Assembly (NCBI GenBank): GCA_002309415.1
Contig: DBXC01000005.1
Coordinates: 126,837-160,433 of the forward strand
DNA: 33,597 bases
Reading direction: 5' to 3'
From: Dehalococcoidia bacterium UBA1222
GTDB lineage: Bacteria; Chloroflexota; Dehalococcoidia; Dehalococcoidales; UBA1222
A program made the translations under genes and the position numbers. Shown here in pieces: positions 6,909 through 17,757 of this stretch. Numbering within the stretch: the stretch's first letter is position 1; every line of letters starts with the position of its first letter. Under the pieces are notes generated by a model. The model saw only the letters and a list, made by a program, of their open reading frames with translations. It made no database searches and was not told the DNA's origin.

Positions 6909-8435
6909 CTATTCCCATTCGATGGTGGCGGGCGGTTTTCCCGTGATGTCGTATACGACTCGTCCGGCGCCTTTGACTTCGTTCACGATTCTGGATGATA
7001 CGATGCCCAGTACCGTATGGGGAACTGGGACATATACGCAGGTCATGAAATCGGAGGTCTTAACTGCGCGGAGTGCAACAGTATAGTCATATGTTCTGAA
7101 GTCGCCGACTACGCCGACGGAACGGGTGTTAGTGAGAACTGCAAAAGCCTGGTCTGATTTAACTCGGTGCTTTTTGAGCTCCTCACGGAAAATGGCATCG
7201 GCTTCTCTGAGGATAGCCAGTTTTTCTTCGGTGATCTCGCCCATGACCCTGACGCCAAGACCTGGGCCGGGGAAAGGCTGACGTTCTACGAATGCTTTGG
7301 AAAGACCAAGCTGGCGGCCTAATGCTCTGACTTCATCCTTGAAGAGATGTCGCAGAGGTTCCACGAGACCGGTGAATCCCAGGTCTTTAGGAAGTCCGCC
7401 GACGTTATGATGGCTCTTGATGGTCGCTGCTTTTGAATTGCCGGATTCGATGACATCGGGATAAATCGTGCCCTGAGCCAGATACTTGGCATGAGGGATC
7501 TTCTTGGCTTCTTCCCTGAAGACTTTTACGAATTCCGCTCCGATGATCTTTCGTTTCTGTTCAGAGTCTGTGACACCTTCCAGTGCTTTCAGGAATCGAG
7601 CGCCTGCATTGACGCGGATGAAATTAAGGTCTCTGTTTTTGAAGGCTGCTTCCACTTCATCACCTTCGTCTTTACGCATGAGACCATGATCGATGAAGAT
7701 GCAGTGGAGCTGGCCCGGGATAGCTTTAGATAAGAGTGCGGCACATACAGAAGAGTCCACACCGCCGGAAAGGCCCAATATCACGTGGTCTTTGCCGACC
7801 TGTTTTCGGACTTCTTTGATGAGCTCTGCTTCCAGATCCTCAAGGTTATAATCGCCCTTGGCCTTGCAGACCCTGTAGAGGAAGTTCCTGATGATCTCAG
7901 TGCCGTTGGGAGTGCTCTCGACTTCGGGATGGAACTGGACGCCGTACAGTTTTTCTTTCTTGTTTTCCAGTGCCGCAATGGGACAGTCGGCAGTGGAGGC
8001 TATCTTCTTAAATCCCTTGGGGAGTTTTGTGATCTGATCGGTATGGCTCATGAGTCCGATCTGTTCGGGATCCTTTCCGTGGAAGAGATCGGATGTGGTA
8101 TCGACATGCATAGCTGTCCTGCCGTATTCGCTCTTCTCGCAGGGTGAAACTATGCCGCCTTTGGTCCAGGCAAGGAGCTGGGAACCATAGCAGATGCCGA
8201 GAACGGGGATGCCCATCTCGAGTATCGCTTTGTCGCAGTGCATGGAGTCTTCCAGATAGACGCTGTTGGGGCCTCCTGTGAAGATGATGCCGATAGGAGA
8301 GATCTTCTTGATCTCATCAATCGTTATCTCGCCGTTCTTCACGATGGAATAGACGTTGCATTCACGGACACGGCGTGCGATGAGTTCCTTGTATTGTCCG
8401 CCGAAATCCAATATCAAGATGACTTCTGAAGCCAT
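6909..8435 (-). CDS. guaA: GMP synthase (glutamine-hydrolysing)
   Basis: This enzyme converts XMP to GMP using glutamine and ATP. The N-terminal class I amidotransferase domain carries GICYGSQLL with the nucleophile Cys and FHPEVEST with its His-Glu partners. The ATP-pyrophosphatase domain begins with the P-loop GLSGGVDSS, and the C-terminal dimerisation domain ends TIEWE as in nearly all GuaA. Length 508 aa is standard. GGAGG lies before the ATG. It is the twelfth gene of the run that starts with glutamate synthase and the second of its two glutamine-amidotransferase nucleotide enzymes. Confidence 0.97.
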   Translation of the reverse strand: MASEVILILDFGGQYKELIARRVRECNVYSIVKNGEITIDEIKKISPIGIIFTGGPNSVYLEDSMHCDKAILEMGIPVLGICYGSQLLAWTKGGIVSPCEKSEYGRTAMHVDTTSDLFHGKDPEQIGLMSHTDQITKLPKGFKKIASTADCPIAALENKKEKLYGVQFHPEVESTPNGTEIIRNFLYRVCKAKGDYNLEDLEAELIKEVRKQVGKDHVILGLSGGVDSSVCAALLSKAIPGQLHCIFIDHGLMRKDEGDEVEAAFKNRDLNFIRVNAGARFLKALEGVTDSEQKRKIIGAEFVKVFREEAKKIPHAKYLAQGTIYPDVIESGNSKAATIKSHHNVGGLPKDLGFTGLVEPLRHLFKDEVRALGRQLGLSKAFVERQPFPGPGLGVRVMGEITEEKLAILREADAIFREELKKHRVKSDQAFAVLTNTRSVGVVGDFRTYDYTVALRAVKTSDFMTCVYVPVPHTVLGIVSSRIVNEVKGAGRVVYDITGKPPATIEWE

Positions 8436-8451
8436 AGGATGCCTCCGAGTA

Positions 8452-9720
8452 TCAGTCTACTTTGATGTATTCGTCACGTCCCGGACCGACCGAGATGTAG
8501 CTTATCTTACACTCCACTTCTTTTTCGATGAAGCGGACATATTTTTGAGCGCTTTCCGGCAGTTCCTCGAAATGTCGGCATTTAGTGATATCGCCGAAAC
8601 CTTCCATGTATTCATATACAGGTTTAGCTTTGAGGAGTTTTTCGCCGGAAGGGAATTCCTTAGTCATTTTGCCGTCGACCTCATATGCGACACAGACGGG
8701 GATCTTGTCCATGTATGAGAGAACGTCGATCTTGGTGAGTGCTACTTCGTCGGCACCCTGCATCTTCACACCGTAGCGGGAGGCGGGGATGTCGAATGCC
8801 CCCACTCTGCGAGGTCTGCCGGTGGCTGCGCCGTATTCAAAACCATAGGTACGGAGATCATCGGCATCCTTTCCGCTCATCTCGACGACGAAAGGACCTT
8901 CGCCGACGCAGGTGGAGTAAGCTTTCATTATGCCGATGGTCTTATCGATACGTGCAAAGGGGATGCCGGATCCGATAGGAGCGTAGCTTGCCAGAGTGCA
9001 GGAAGAAGAGGTGTAGGGGTAGATACCGAAATCGATATCTCGGAGTGCACCCAGCTGCGCTTCGAACATGATGTTCTTGTTATGTTCCATTGCGTCACGC
9101 AGGTATAAGGTGACGTCGGTGATGTAGGGTTTGATGAATTCTCCGTATTTGACGGCCCATTCATACATCTCTTCAGGATCAACTTTCTCATGACCGTATC
9201 CCGGAATAGTGAGGTTCTTCCAGTCTACGACGCCATTGATTTTTTCCTTTAAGATATCGGGAGAAAACAGATCTTCCATGCGGATGCCTTTTTTGATGTA
9301 TTTATCCGCGTATACAGGACCGATTCCTCGTCCGGTGGAGCCATATTTCTTGTCAGCCAGTCTTGATTCTTCCATGACATCCAGTAGCTTGTGGAAGGGC
9401 ATGCAGATGATGGCCTTGTCGCTGACTTTCAGGTTATCAGGACCTACATGGATGCCCTGATCGGTAAGATGCTTAACTTCGTTATAAAAATGTTCGATGT
9501 CGACTACCATGCCGTTACCAAGGATATTCACGGTGTTTTCGTGGAGAATACCGGAAGGAAGCAGGTTCAGTACGAACTTACCCTTGTCATTCACCACCGT
9601 ATGTCCGGCGTTGTTGCCGCCCTGATAGCGGCATACGATGTCATAATCTGCGGCAAACAGGTCTACCATCCTGCCTTTGCCTTCATCACCCCAATTGATA
9701 CCTACAACAGCAGTCAACAT
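8452..9720 (-). CDS. purA: Adenylosuccinate synthetase
   Basis: PurA joins IMP and aspartate with GTP to form adenylosuccinate, the first committed step to AMP. GINWGDEGKGR and NNAGHTVV are the phosphate-loop and IMP-binding signatures, and GSTGRGIGPVYADK lies in the middle. The length of 422 aa is normal. It lies 16 bases before guaA and 25 bases after purB, so AMP and GMP branches are transcribed together. Confidence 0.97.
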   Translation of the reverse strand: MLTAVVGINWGDEGKGRMVDLFAADYDIVCRYQGGNNAGHTVVNDKGKFVLNLLPSGILHENTVNILGNGMVVDIEHFYNEVKHLTDQGIHVGPDNLKVSDKAIICMPFHKLLDVMEESRLADKKYGSTGRGIGPVYADKYIKKGIRMEDLFSPDILKEKINGVVDWKNLTIPGYGHEKVDPEEMYEWAVKYGEFIKPYITDVTLYLRDAMEHNKNIMFEAQLGALRDIDFGIYPYTSSSCTLASYAPIGSGIPFARIDKTIGIMKAYSTCVGEGPFVVEMSGKDADDLRTYGFEYGAATGRPRRVGAFDIPASRYGVKMQGADEVALTKIDVLSYMDKIPVCVAYEVDGKMTKEFPSGEKLLKAKPVYEYMEGFGDITKCRHFEELPESAQKYVRFIEKEVECKISYISVGPGRDEYIKVD

Positions 9721-9745
9721 TTTTTTCTTCTCAATTCTTTCTGCA

Positions 9746-11188
9746 TTAAACGTTTATGGGATTGTCTATCTCGTCAGCCAGGTCTTCAGCATTGTCTTCG
9801 AGGATCTTGCTGACCGTGATGAGATAGTCGGCGGTCTGTTCTTCGGCCATACCTGTGAAACCGCCTTCTGCGATGATTTGATCGATCTCTTCCCGTGTGA
9901 TCTTGAAGACGGGATCACATGCAATCCTATCAAGAAGATCGTTCTCGATGCCTTCTTCCTTGATGGCTTTGCCGCAGGCTACGGAATGCTGACGGATTGC
10001 TTCGTGCAGTACCTGTCGGTCGCCGCCTTTCTTCACGCAGTACATCAGGATGTTTTCCGTGGCCATGAAAGGCAGCTCTTCCATAAGATGCTTCTTGATC
10101 ACATTAGGATATACAGTTAATCCCTTGATGATATTGGCATAGAGGGACAGGATTCCGTCTACAGCCAGGAAGGATTCAGGTATCACGATCCTGCGGTTGG
10201 CGGAGTCATCGAGGGTCCTTTCGAACCACTGTGCAGACGCCGTCTCGGCGGGATTGAGAGCATTCGTAATCGCGAAACGAGCCAGTGAACAGATGCGTTC
10301 GCTTCGCATGGGATTACGTTTGTAAGCCATGGCGGAAGATCCGACCTGACCTGCTTCAAAAGGTTCATCGACTTCTTTCATATGGGAAAGGAGACGGATG
10401 TCGGTGGCGAATTTCTGCGCAGACTGAGCGATGCCGGAAAGGGCAGACAGGACAAAGTAATCGGCTTTTCTGGTATAGGTCTGTCCGGTCACGGCGTATG
10501 ATCCGTCGAAACCGAACTTTTCGGCGATCAGTTTATCCAGTTTATAGACCTTTTCCTTGTCTCCGTTGAAGAGTTCCAGGAAGCTGGCAGATGTGCCGGT
10601 GGTTCCTTTACATCCCAGAAGCTTCATGTTGGCAAGGATATGATCGATGTTATCAAGATCGATGACCAGGTCCTGAAGCCATAATGATGCACGTTTCCCC
10701 AGGGTCGTTGGCTGGGCGGCCTGATAATGGGTATATGCCAGTGTGGGTAGGGTTTTATATTTGTCTGCGAAATAGCAGAGATTCTTTATGACTTGAAGGA
10801 GCTCTTTTCGGATGAGTTTCAATGCATCGCGCTGGACGATGATGTCGGTGTTGTCTCCGACGAAGCAGCTGGTGGCGCCCAGGTGGATGATGGGCTTGGC
10901 TTTGGGACAGCAGAGGCCGTAGGTGTAGATATGTGCCATGACATCGTGTCTGACTTCTTTTTCGCGAGCATCGGCTGTTACGTAATCGATGTCATTGACA
11001 TGAGCTTTCATTTCATCGATCTGTTCATCGGTGATATCAAGTCCCAGTGCTTTTTCACTCTCGGCTAAAGCAATCCAAAGCTTTCTCCATGTTGAGATTT
11101 TTGTGTCTTCGGAGAACAACTGCTGCATACGCTTGCTGGCGTATCTCTTGCAGAGAGGATTCTCGTATCTGTCGTGCATATTACTCAT
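9746..11188 (-). CDS. purB: Adenylosuccinate lyase
   Basis: PurB cleaves SAICAR and adenylosuccinate, releasing fumarate in two purine steps. The fumarase/aspartase superfamily signature reads GSSAMAYKRNP with the mobile catalytic Ser loop, and TSCFVGDNTDI and GTTGTSAS match the other conserved regions. At 480 aa it belongs to the longer PurB subfamily. Its start overlaps the end of purC by 8 bases, which indicates translational coupling. Confidence 0.95.
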   Translation of the reverse strand: MSNMHDRYENPLCKRYASKRMQQLFSEDTKISTWRKLWIALAESEKALGLDITDEQIDEMKAHVNDIDYVTADAREKEVRHDVMAHIYTYGLCCPKAKPIIHLGATSCFVGDNTDIIVQRDALKLIRKELLQVIKNLCYFADKYKTLPTLAYTHYQAAQPTTLGKRASLWLQDLVIDLDNIDHILANMKLLGCKGTTGTSASFLELFNGDKEKVYKLDKLIAEKFGFDGSYAVTGQTYTRKADYFVLSALSGIAQSAQKFATDIRLLSHMKEVDEPFEAGQVGSSAMAYKRNPMRSERICSLARFAITNALNPAETASAQWFERTLDDSANRRIVIPESFLAVDGILSLYANIIKGLTVYPNVIKKHLMEELPFMATENILMYCVKKGGDRQVLHEAIRQHSVACGKAIKEEGIENDLLDRIACDPVFKITREEIDQIIAEGGFTGMAEEQTADYLITVSKILEDNAEDLADEIDNPINV

Positions 11189-11885
11189 TGGCTTTTATGA
11201 CCCTTCTAAGTATCTCCTGATAATAATACATGACATCGCCCATATCACGTCGGAAGCGGTCCTTGTCCATCTTCTCGTTGGTGGTTTTGTCCCAGAGTCG
11301 GGCACAGTCCGGGGATATCTCGTCACACAGGATGATCTCGCCATTGTAGCGTCCGAGTTCGATCTTGAAATCGATGAGTTTGATCCCCGCTTTGTCGAAG
11401 AAACGGACCAGAAGTTCATTGATCTTGAGAGCCAGTTCTTTGATCTCGTCGAGTTCAAACTGTTCGGCGATACCCAGTGCGGTTATCTGGCTGTCGCAGA
11501 TGAGCGGATCTCCCAGGTCGTCATTCTTATAGCTGTATTCGACGACCACATTCTTGAGAGCGGATCCTTCTTCGACGCCGTAGCGTGATGAGAAATGACC
11601 GGCAGCTACGTTTCTAACTACGACTTCCAGCGGGATGATCTCGGCTTTCTTGGCCAGGATCATGGTGGGGTCGACGAATCTCAGCATATGCGTCTTGATG
11701 CCGTACCTGGTCAGATAATCGAAGATGATATTGGAGATCTGAGCATTGATACGGCCCTTTTCAGGAAGATCTTCTTTCTTGGCGCCGTTGCCGGCGGTAG
11801 CCGTATCTTTGTATTTGATATAGCAGGTCCATTCATCAGGACCGGCATAAACTATTTTGCTTTTACCTTCGTACAGTTTCTCCAT
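11181..11885 (-). CDS. purC: SAICAR synthetase
   Basis: PurC condenses CAIR with aspartate using ATP. Recognised from the N-terminal LYEGKSKIVY, the central PLEVVVRNVAAGHFSSRYG, and IDFKIELGRYNGEIILCDEI near the C-terminus. The length of 234 aa is standard. It supplies the substrate of the next gene, purB, so gene order follows two consecutive pathway steps. It starts 15 bases after the pyrG stop. Confidence 0.96.
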   Translation of the reverse strand: MEKLYEGKSKIVYAGPDEWTCYIKYKDTATAGNGAKKEDLPEKGRINAQISNIIFDYLTRYGIKTHMLRFVDPTMILAKKAEIIPLEVVVRNVAAGHFSSRYGVEEGSALKNVVVEYSYKNDDLGDPLICDSQITALGIAEQFELDEIKELALKINELLVRFFDKAGIKLIDFKIELGRYNGEIILCDEISPDCARLWDKTTNEKMDKDRFRRDMGDVMYYYQEILRRVIKANE

Positions 11886-11900
11886 ATGATTGCTCTCTTT

Positions 11901-13517
<1,617 letters not shown>

Positions 13518-14105
13518 TCATTTGTTATATGTCGCAATTATCTCTTCGGCAACAGCCCGCTTGCTCATGCAACGGTCCATTGCACGTTTCTCGATGAATT
13601 TGTGAGCTTCTTTTTCACTGAATCTCAATTGGTCTATCAAAAGCCATTTGGCGTGGTTAACGATTCTGATCTCGTCCATCTTGTCTTCGATGGAGGCTGT
13701 CTTCTGTTCCATCTTTCGGAGTCGCTCTCGAGTGCTGCAGAGGAGAGTAAGGGATTGAGTGATCGTCTGAAGGGTGGTGGGTCGTGAGATCGTGAGGACG
13801 CCGTAACCCGATACCTTGTCATCGACTACGGAGTAGACGTCGGACTTAACGAACATCATGACTCCCGATGTCGTCTTCTCACAGATATCCAATGCCAGTT
13901 CGGTCCCGAATTCGTCGGGAAGCGGGGCGTTGATTATCACGATATCATAATCCTTCTCCAGCAATGCGCGTCTTGCAGAGCTGATATCCGAAACTTTGTC
14001 TATCGGACGATATTTTTCGTTTATCAGGATAGAAAGCAACGAGTCGTCGAACTTTGCAGACGATGATACGATGAGGATACTGTAACATCGCTCTTTAAGG
14101 TCCAC
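13518..14105 (-). CDS. ANTAR-domain RNA-binding antiterminator with degenerate receiver
   Basis: Residues of about 135-190 form an ANTAR domain: a long helix, then VNHAKWLLI, SEKEAHKFIEKRAMD and KRAVAEEII, matching the three-helix RNA-binding fold of AmiR, NasR and EutV. Residues 8-125 are laid out like a response-regulator receiver, but the acidic pocket is replaced by Ser14-Ser16, the phospho-acceptor position is Asn59 and the conserved Lys is Arg108. It should therefore not be phosphorylated. The start is a GTG with AAGGAGG 7 bases upstream; the ATG at 14110 is out of frame. It sits between glnA and pyrG, inside an operon whose own leader has an ANTAR-type hexaloop. It probably acts on the leaders at 20374-20437 and 22228-22326. 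Confidence 0.88.
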   Translation of the reverse strand: MDLKERCYSILIVSSSAKFDDSLLSILINEKYRPIDKVSDISSARRALLEKDYDIVIINAPLPDEFGTELALDICEKTTSGVMMFVKSDVYSVVDDKVSGYGVLTISRPTTLQTITQSLTLLCSTRERLRKMEQKTASIEDKMDEIRIVNHAKWLLIDQLRFSEKEAHKFIEKRAMDRCMSKRAVAEEIIATYNK

Positions 14106-14146
14106 TCCATTGCCTCCTTATCTCAGATTTTTCTATTAAGTTGTAA

Positions 14147-15355
14147 TTAACTGATATATGACTCGATTATTTCCTTGGACAGTACGTCTTTGATGAAAGC
14201 GCTGTCCTTAGCTATCATCTTCGCTTCGACGAGGTTATCGGGAAGCGCTTCATATTTCTTCTTATCATCATCGCTCAGCTTGTAGAGGTTGAGGTTTACG
14301 GGTTCGGATGCTGCAAGGTTCTCTTTGATACCGTTCATACAGGCGTTGATGATGAGTGAGAATGCGATATAAGGGTTGCATAAGGTGTCCGGGGATCTCA
14401 GTTCGATCCTGCGGAATTCGCCTTCTGCTGCCGGGATCCTGATGAGCTGGGAACGGTTCTCGGGCGACCAGGAGATGTACTTAGGTGCCTTGAAACTGCC
14501 GAATCTGGCATAAGAACCGGCGGAAGGATTCAGGAATACCGTCATTTCTTTGATATGTTTCATGATGCCGGCGATCATCTGGGGAAGGAGGTCCTTGCCG
14601 TTGTCGTGTCGGACCGAGACGTTGATATGCATGCTGTTGCCGGCTTCGTTCTCAAGAGGTTTAGGTGAAAAATCTGCTTGCAGACCGTTCCTGGCTGCAA
14701 TGGTATTGACCACTGCGCGGAATGTGATTGCATCGTCGGCAGCCTTGATGGCATCGGAATAACGGAAGTCGATCTCGTTCTGTCCGGGACCTTCTTCATG
14801 ATGGGAGCTCTCGGGTCGGATACCCATCTGTTCGAGGGTGAGGCAGATCTCACGTCGGACATTCTCGCCTTTGTCTTCTGGAGCGATGTCCATATAGCTG
14901 GCGTTATCATAAGGGATCTTGGTGGGATTGCCTGATTCGTCTTTATTGAAGAGATAGAATTCCATCTCAGAGCCGAAGTAGAAGGATAATCCTTCTTTCT
15001 TGGCTTTCTCTACAGTATCGATGAGGAGAGACCTGGTGTCTGCTTCGAATGGACGACCGTCGGGATATGTGACCGTACAGTACATCCTGATGACCTTTCC
15101 GTGGTCGGGTCTCCAGGGAAGGACAGACAATGTGCTGGAGTCTGGATGCAGGAGAAGATCCGAGTGGATGCTTCCGCCGAAACCATCGATAGCCGATGCG
15201 TCGATTGCGATGCCGTAGTCGAAAGCACGGTCCAGTTCCTCAGGCATGATGGAAACGTTCTTCTGCTTTCCGAAAACATCACAGAACGCCATTCGGATGA
15301 ACTTTACATCCTCTTCGATGACATACTGTTTTACTTCTTCTTTCGTGTACTTCAT
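14147..15355 (-). CDS. glnA: Glutamine synthetase type I, short form
   Basis: Forms glutamine from glutamate, ammonia and ATP. Recognised by DGFGGSIHSDLLLHPD, the metal-site stretch GSEMEFYLF, GPGQNEIDFRYSDA, and NEAGNSMHINVS with the later EFRRIELRSPD. At 402 aa it is shorter than the usual 440 or so; all catalytic blocks are present, so the gap is in peripheral or C-terminal parts. The ATG at 15355 is chosen because GGAG stands upstream; the GTG at 15370 has no such site. A Tyr lies in NLYKLS, near the adenylylation position of enteric enzymes, but Gram-positive enzymes are not normally adenylylated. Placed between glutamate synthase and the ANTAR gene. Confidence 0.93.
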   Translation of the reverse strand: MKYTKEEVKQYVIEEDVKFIRMAFCDVFGKQKNVSIMPEELDRAFDYGIAIDASAIDGFGGSIHSDLLLHPDSSTLSVLPWRPDHGKVIRMYCTVTYPDGRPFEADTRSLLIDTVEKAKKEGLSFYFGSEMEFYLFNKDESGNPTKIPYDNASYMDIAPEDKGENVRREICLTLEQMGIRPESSHHEEGPGQNEIDFRYSDAIKAADDAITFRAVVNTIAARNGLQADFSPKPLENEAGNSMHINVSVRHDNGKDLLPQMIAGIMKHIKEMTVFLNPSAGSYARFGSFKAPKYISWSPENRSQLIRIPAAEGEFRRIELRSPDTLCNPYIAFSLIINACMNGIKENLAASEPVNLNLYKLSDDDKKKYEALPDNLVEAKMIAKDSAFIKDVLSKEIIESYIS

Positions 15356-15375
15356 ATCAGGTCTCCACACTTTGA

Positions 15376-16092
15376 TTAATTGGCTACATAGAGCTGTTTG
15401 TAAGGATTGCTGGAATCTGGAGTTACTGTAGTGAACTCAGAATCCATGATCCATTTCTCATCGTATCCAAAATAATGACAATATTTTTTAACAAAAGGCC
15501 TTATCTCTTCAATGTCGGAATCAGTCGACGGAGCGGTCTTGGTCTGTACCGGGAAGACGATATGATCGGTCTTTCCGCGGATGACGATCTTGCCGCCGTG
15601 CATACCGGTACAGGGAAAATCTCCCAGCTGTGCATTTTCATGATCGATGCCCAGTACTATGATGAGACCTCCGGCCTGGTATTCTCCCAGGAAACAACCG
15701 GCTTTGCCGCCGATGACGATGACCGGTTTCTGTTCCTTGTATTCTTTCATATGTATCCCTGCGCGGTATCCGGCATTGCCTTTGATATAGATTTCTCCGC
15801 CGCGCATGGCGTAACCAGCGGCGTCTCCGATGTTGCCGTGAATGATGATGGTGCCGGAATTCATGGTGTCTCCGACGGCGTCCTGAGCATTTCCGTTGAC
15901 GGTGATCTCAGAACCGTTGTTATAGGCGCCCAAGGCATTTCCGGGCACGCCGTCGATCAGAAGCTTCTTTCCGCTCATGCCGGATGCGATGAAACGCTGT
16001 CCCAGGCAGTTCACGAGATGGATATCCTCGTATTTCCTGATCTCTTCGTTGATCTCACTGAAAACCTTATTGTTTGCGTCGATCTTCATCAT
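15376..16092 (-). CDS. Glutamate synthase GXGXG-domain subunit (domain 3 protein)
   Basis: The protein is a run of right-handed beta-helix turns with repeated GN-G and GG-I motifs: ALGAYNNGSEITVNGNAQDA, GTIIIHGNIGDAAG, GEIYIKGNAGYRAG and GGKIVIRG. This is the structural C-terminal domain of glutamate synthase large subunits, here a separate 238-aa protein as in archaeal-type enzymes. It has no catalytic residues of its own. An ATG at 16089 directly follows the first. It starts within the stop codon of the oxidoreductase gene, so the five glutamate synthase genes are translationally coupled. Confidence 0.9.
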   Translation of the reverse strand: MMKIDANNKVFSEINEEIRKYEDIHLVNCLGQRFIASGMSGKKLLIDGVPGNALGAYNNGSEITVNGNAQDAVGDTMNSGTIIIHGNIGDAAGYAMRGGEIYIKGNAGYRAGIHMKEYKEQKPVIVIGGKAGCFLGEYQAGGLIIVLGIDHENAQLGDFPCTGMHGGKIVIRGKTDHIVFPVQTKTAPSTDSDIEEIRPFVKKYCHYFGYDEKWIMDSEFTTVTPDSSNPYKQLYVAN

Positions 16093-17324
16093 TACACCGC
16101 ACTTTCCAGGATGGTCTTCATTGCGTCATGTCCGTAGATATCGATGGTGGGGGACTTCTTCAATGATTCCTTCTGTTCTTTCGATAGGACCGCTCTGTCC
16201 CTGATGAGTTTCGTATAGATACCGGCTGATTCCACATCGTCGACGATGGTGTAGCCGATGATGACATCATTCTTGATATAGAGACGTTTGGTGCCTTTCT
16301 TACCTGAAAGATCCAGTACTTCTACGCCTTCATCTTCACGGTTGGCGCCGGCGGTCATGATGTGCTTTTCAAGCAGCGACATCGAGTTCATGGGCATGGC
16401 GTTGTCGAATACGGCACTGCCTCCCGCCATGTTCTTGCCCGCGCATTCGCCTCCCATATAGGCATTGGGGATGATGGCCATGACCTTCACTTTGCCGTCG
16501 GTGATATCTTCGTTCTGGACGCAGTCGCCGGCGGCGTATACGCTCTTGTAAGCTGTCTGCATCTTCTTATCGACCTTGATGGCGTCTTCTGCTCCGTTTA
16601 AGAACGAGACGTTGGGTCTGACGCCCAACGACATCACGAGGACATCGAACTGGATCTCATTGCCGCTGGTCATTACAGCGATGTTTCCTGCGAAATGATC
16701 GACGGTATCTTTCAGTTCGAAGATGATGCCTTTTTCTTCCAGATATCTCTGGATCTCTTTGGCAGTCGCTTTATCCAGGATCCTTGACATGACCTGGTCT
16801 CCGCGGCTGGATACCGTGATGGATGCGGCCTTGTTGAAAAGACCTTCCATGCATTTGAGGCCGATGAGACCGCTTCCGAGGATAAGGACGTTCTTATCTT
16901 TGGTGACGGCTTCTTTCAGCATCTTGGCTTCATCGATGGTAGTGAAGGTATAGACGTTCCTGACACTTTCCAGTCCGGGATAGGCTGGAATAAAAGGAGA
17001 TGAACCTGATGCAATGCAGAGTTCATCGTAAGAAAGTTTCTCTCCGTTATTGAGTGTAACGGTCTTGGCATTGGTATCTACGGCGGTGGCTTCGCATCCG
17101 TATAAGACCTTACATTTTTTCTTATCGTAATAATCAGCATCCCTGTAGCTGATGTTTTCCAGTTTTACCTTATCTTCCATGAAGTATGAGATGAGAGGAC
17201 GACCGTAGGCGGGATAGGGTTCCTTTGAGATGACGGTTATCTCTCCTTCTTCATTGATGCTGCGGATGCCTTCGATGCATCCGGTGGCTGCGATTCCGTT
17301 TCCGACTATCACATATCTTTTCAT
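16092..17324 (-). CDS. FAD/NAD(P)-dependent oxidoreductase of the split glutamate synthase
   Basis: This is a two-dinucleotide-fold flavoprotein: the FAD site YVIVGNGIAATG at the N-terminus, the NAD(P) site VLILGSGLIGLKCMEG in the middle, and the FAD closing motif VYAAGDCV near 280. It resembles the NirB N-terminal or rubredoxin reductase family more than classical GltD. The long frame starts at 17432, but ATG 17324 begins exactly at the Rossmann strand (MKRYVIVGNG) and lies 4 bases after the ferredoxin stop. It likely passes NAD(P)H electrons to the ferredoxin subunit and then to the FMN domain. An alternative role in nitrite metabolism is possible but less likely in this operon. Confidence 0.85.
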   Translation of the reverse strand: MKRYVIVGNGIAATGCIEGIRSINEEGEITVISKEPYPAYGRPLISYFMEDKVKLENISYRDADYYDKKKCKVLYGCEATAVDTNAKTVTLNNGEKLSYDELCIASGSSPFIPAYPGLESVRNVYTFTTIDEAKMLKEAVTKDKNVLILGSGLIGLKCMEGLFNKAASITVSSRGDQVMSRILDKATAKEIQRYLEEKGIIFELKDTVDHFAGNIAVMTSGNEIQFDVLVMSLGVRPNVSFLNGAEDAIKVDKKMQTAYKSVYAAGDCVQNEDITDGKVKVMAIIPNAYMGGECAGKNMAGGSAVFDNAMPMNSMSLLEKHIMTAGANREDEGVEVLDLSGKKGTKRLYIKNDVIIGYTIVDDVESAGIYTKLIRDRAVLSKEQKESLKKSPTIDIYGHDAMKTILESAV

Positions 17325-17328
17325 CTTC

Positions 17329-17757
17329 TTATCTCTCTTCAAATACGATTGCCTTGTTCGGACAGCCGGCCGCACAGGCAGGTACTTTGTTCTGATTATT
17401 GGTACAGAGCTCGCATTTCGAGATCGTGCCATTGTCGCCGAGCACTATCGCGCCGTAGGGGCAGACCATCATGCAGGTCATGCAGTTCACGCATTTGGTC
17501 TTATCGATCTTGATGATGCCGTCTTCGAGGTGCAGTGCTCCGGAAATGCAGCTTTTGACGCAGACCGGATCCTTGCACTGACGGCAGTTCAGCGGATAGG
17601 AGCTGAAGTTGTCTCCTTCCACGTGGATATTCGGATGGATGACCTTGCCTTTGAGGGCTTTTGCCATGGACTTGGAGCCGGAATTGGCGAAGGCACAGTT
17701 ATATTCGCAGAGCCTGCATCCCAGACACCATTTTTCGTTGAAATACAGTTTCTTCAT
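17329..17757 (-). CDS. Multi-cluster 4Fe-4S ferredoxin subunit (HycB/CooF-like)
   Basis: The 142-aa protein holds four cysteine groups typical of electron-transfer subunits with four clusters: CLGCRLCEYNC, CRQCKDPVCVKSC, CVNCMTCMMVC and CELCTNNQNK followed by CAAGC. No catalytic domain is present. It overlaps the preceding gene by 4 bases (ATGA) and lies 4 bases before the flavoprotein gene, a position that makes it the electron bridge between the flavoprotein and the FMN glutamate synthase subunit. Confidence 0.9.
   Translation of the reverse strand: MKKLYFNEKWCLGCRLCEYNCAFANSGSKSMAKALKGKVIHPNIHVEGDNFSSYPLNCRQCKDPVCVKSCISGALHLEDGIIKIDKTKCVNCMTCMMVCPYGAIVLGDNGTISKCELCTNNQNKVPACAAGCPNKAIVFEER

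Noticed and set aside
14106..14112. ATG just upstream of the ANTAR gene as its start
   Set aside because: It is out of frame with the ANTAR protein; the GTG at 14105 fits the ribosome binding site spacing and frame.
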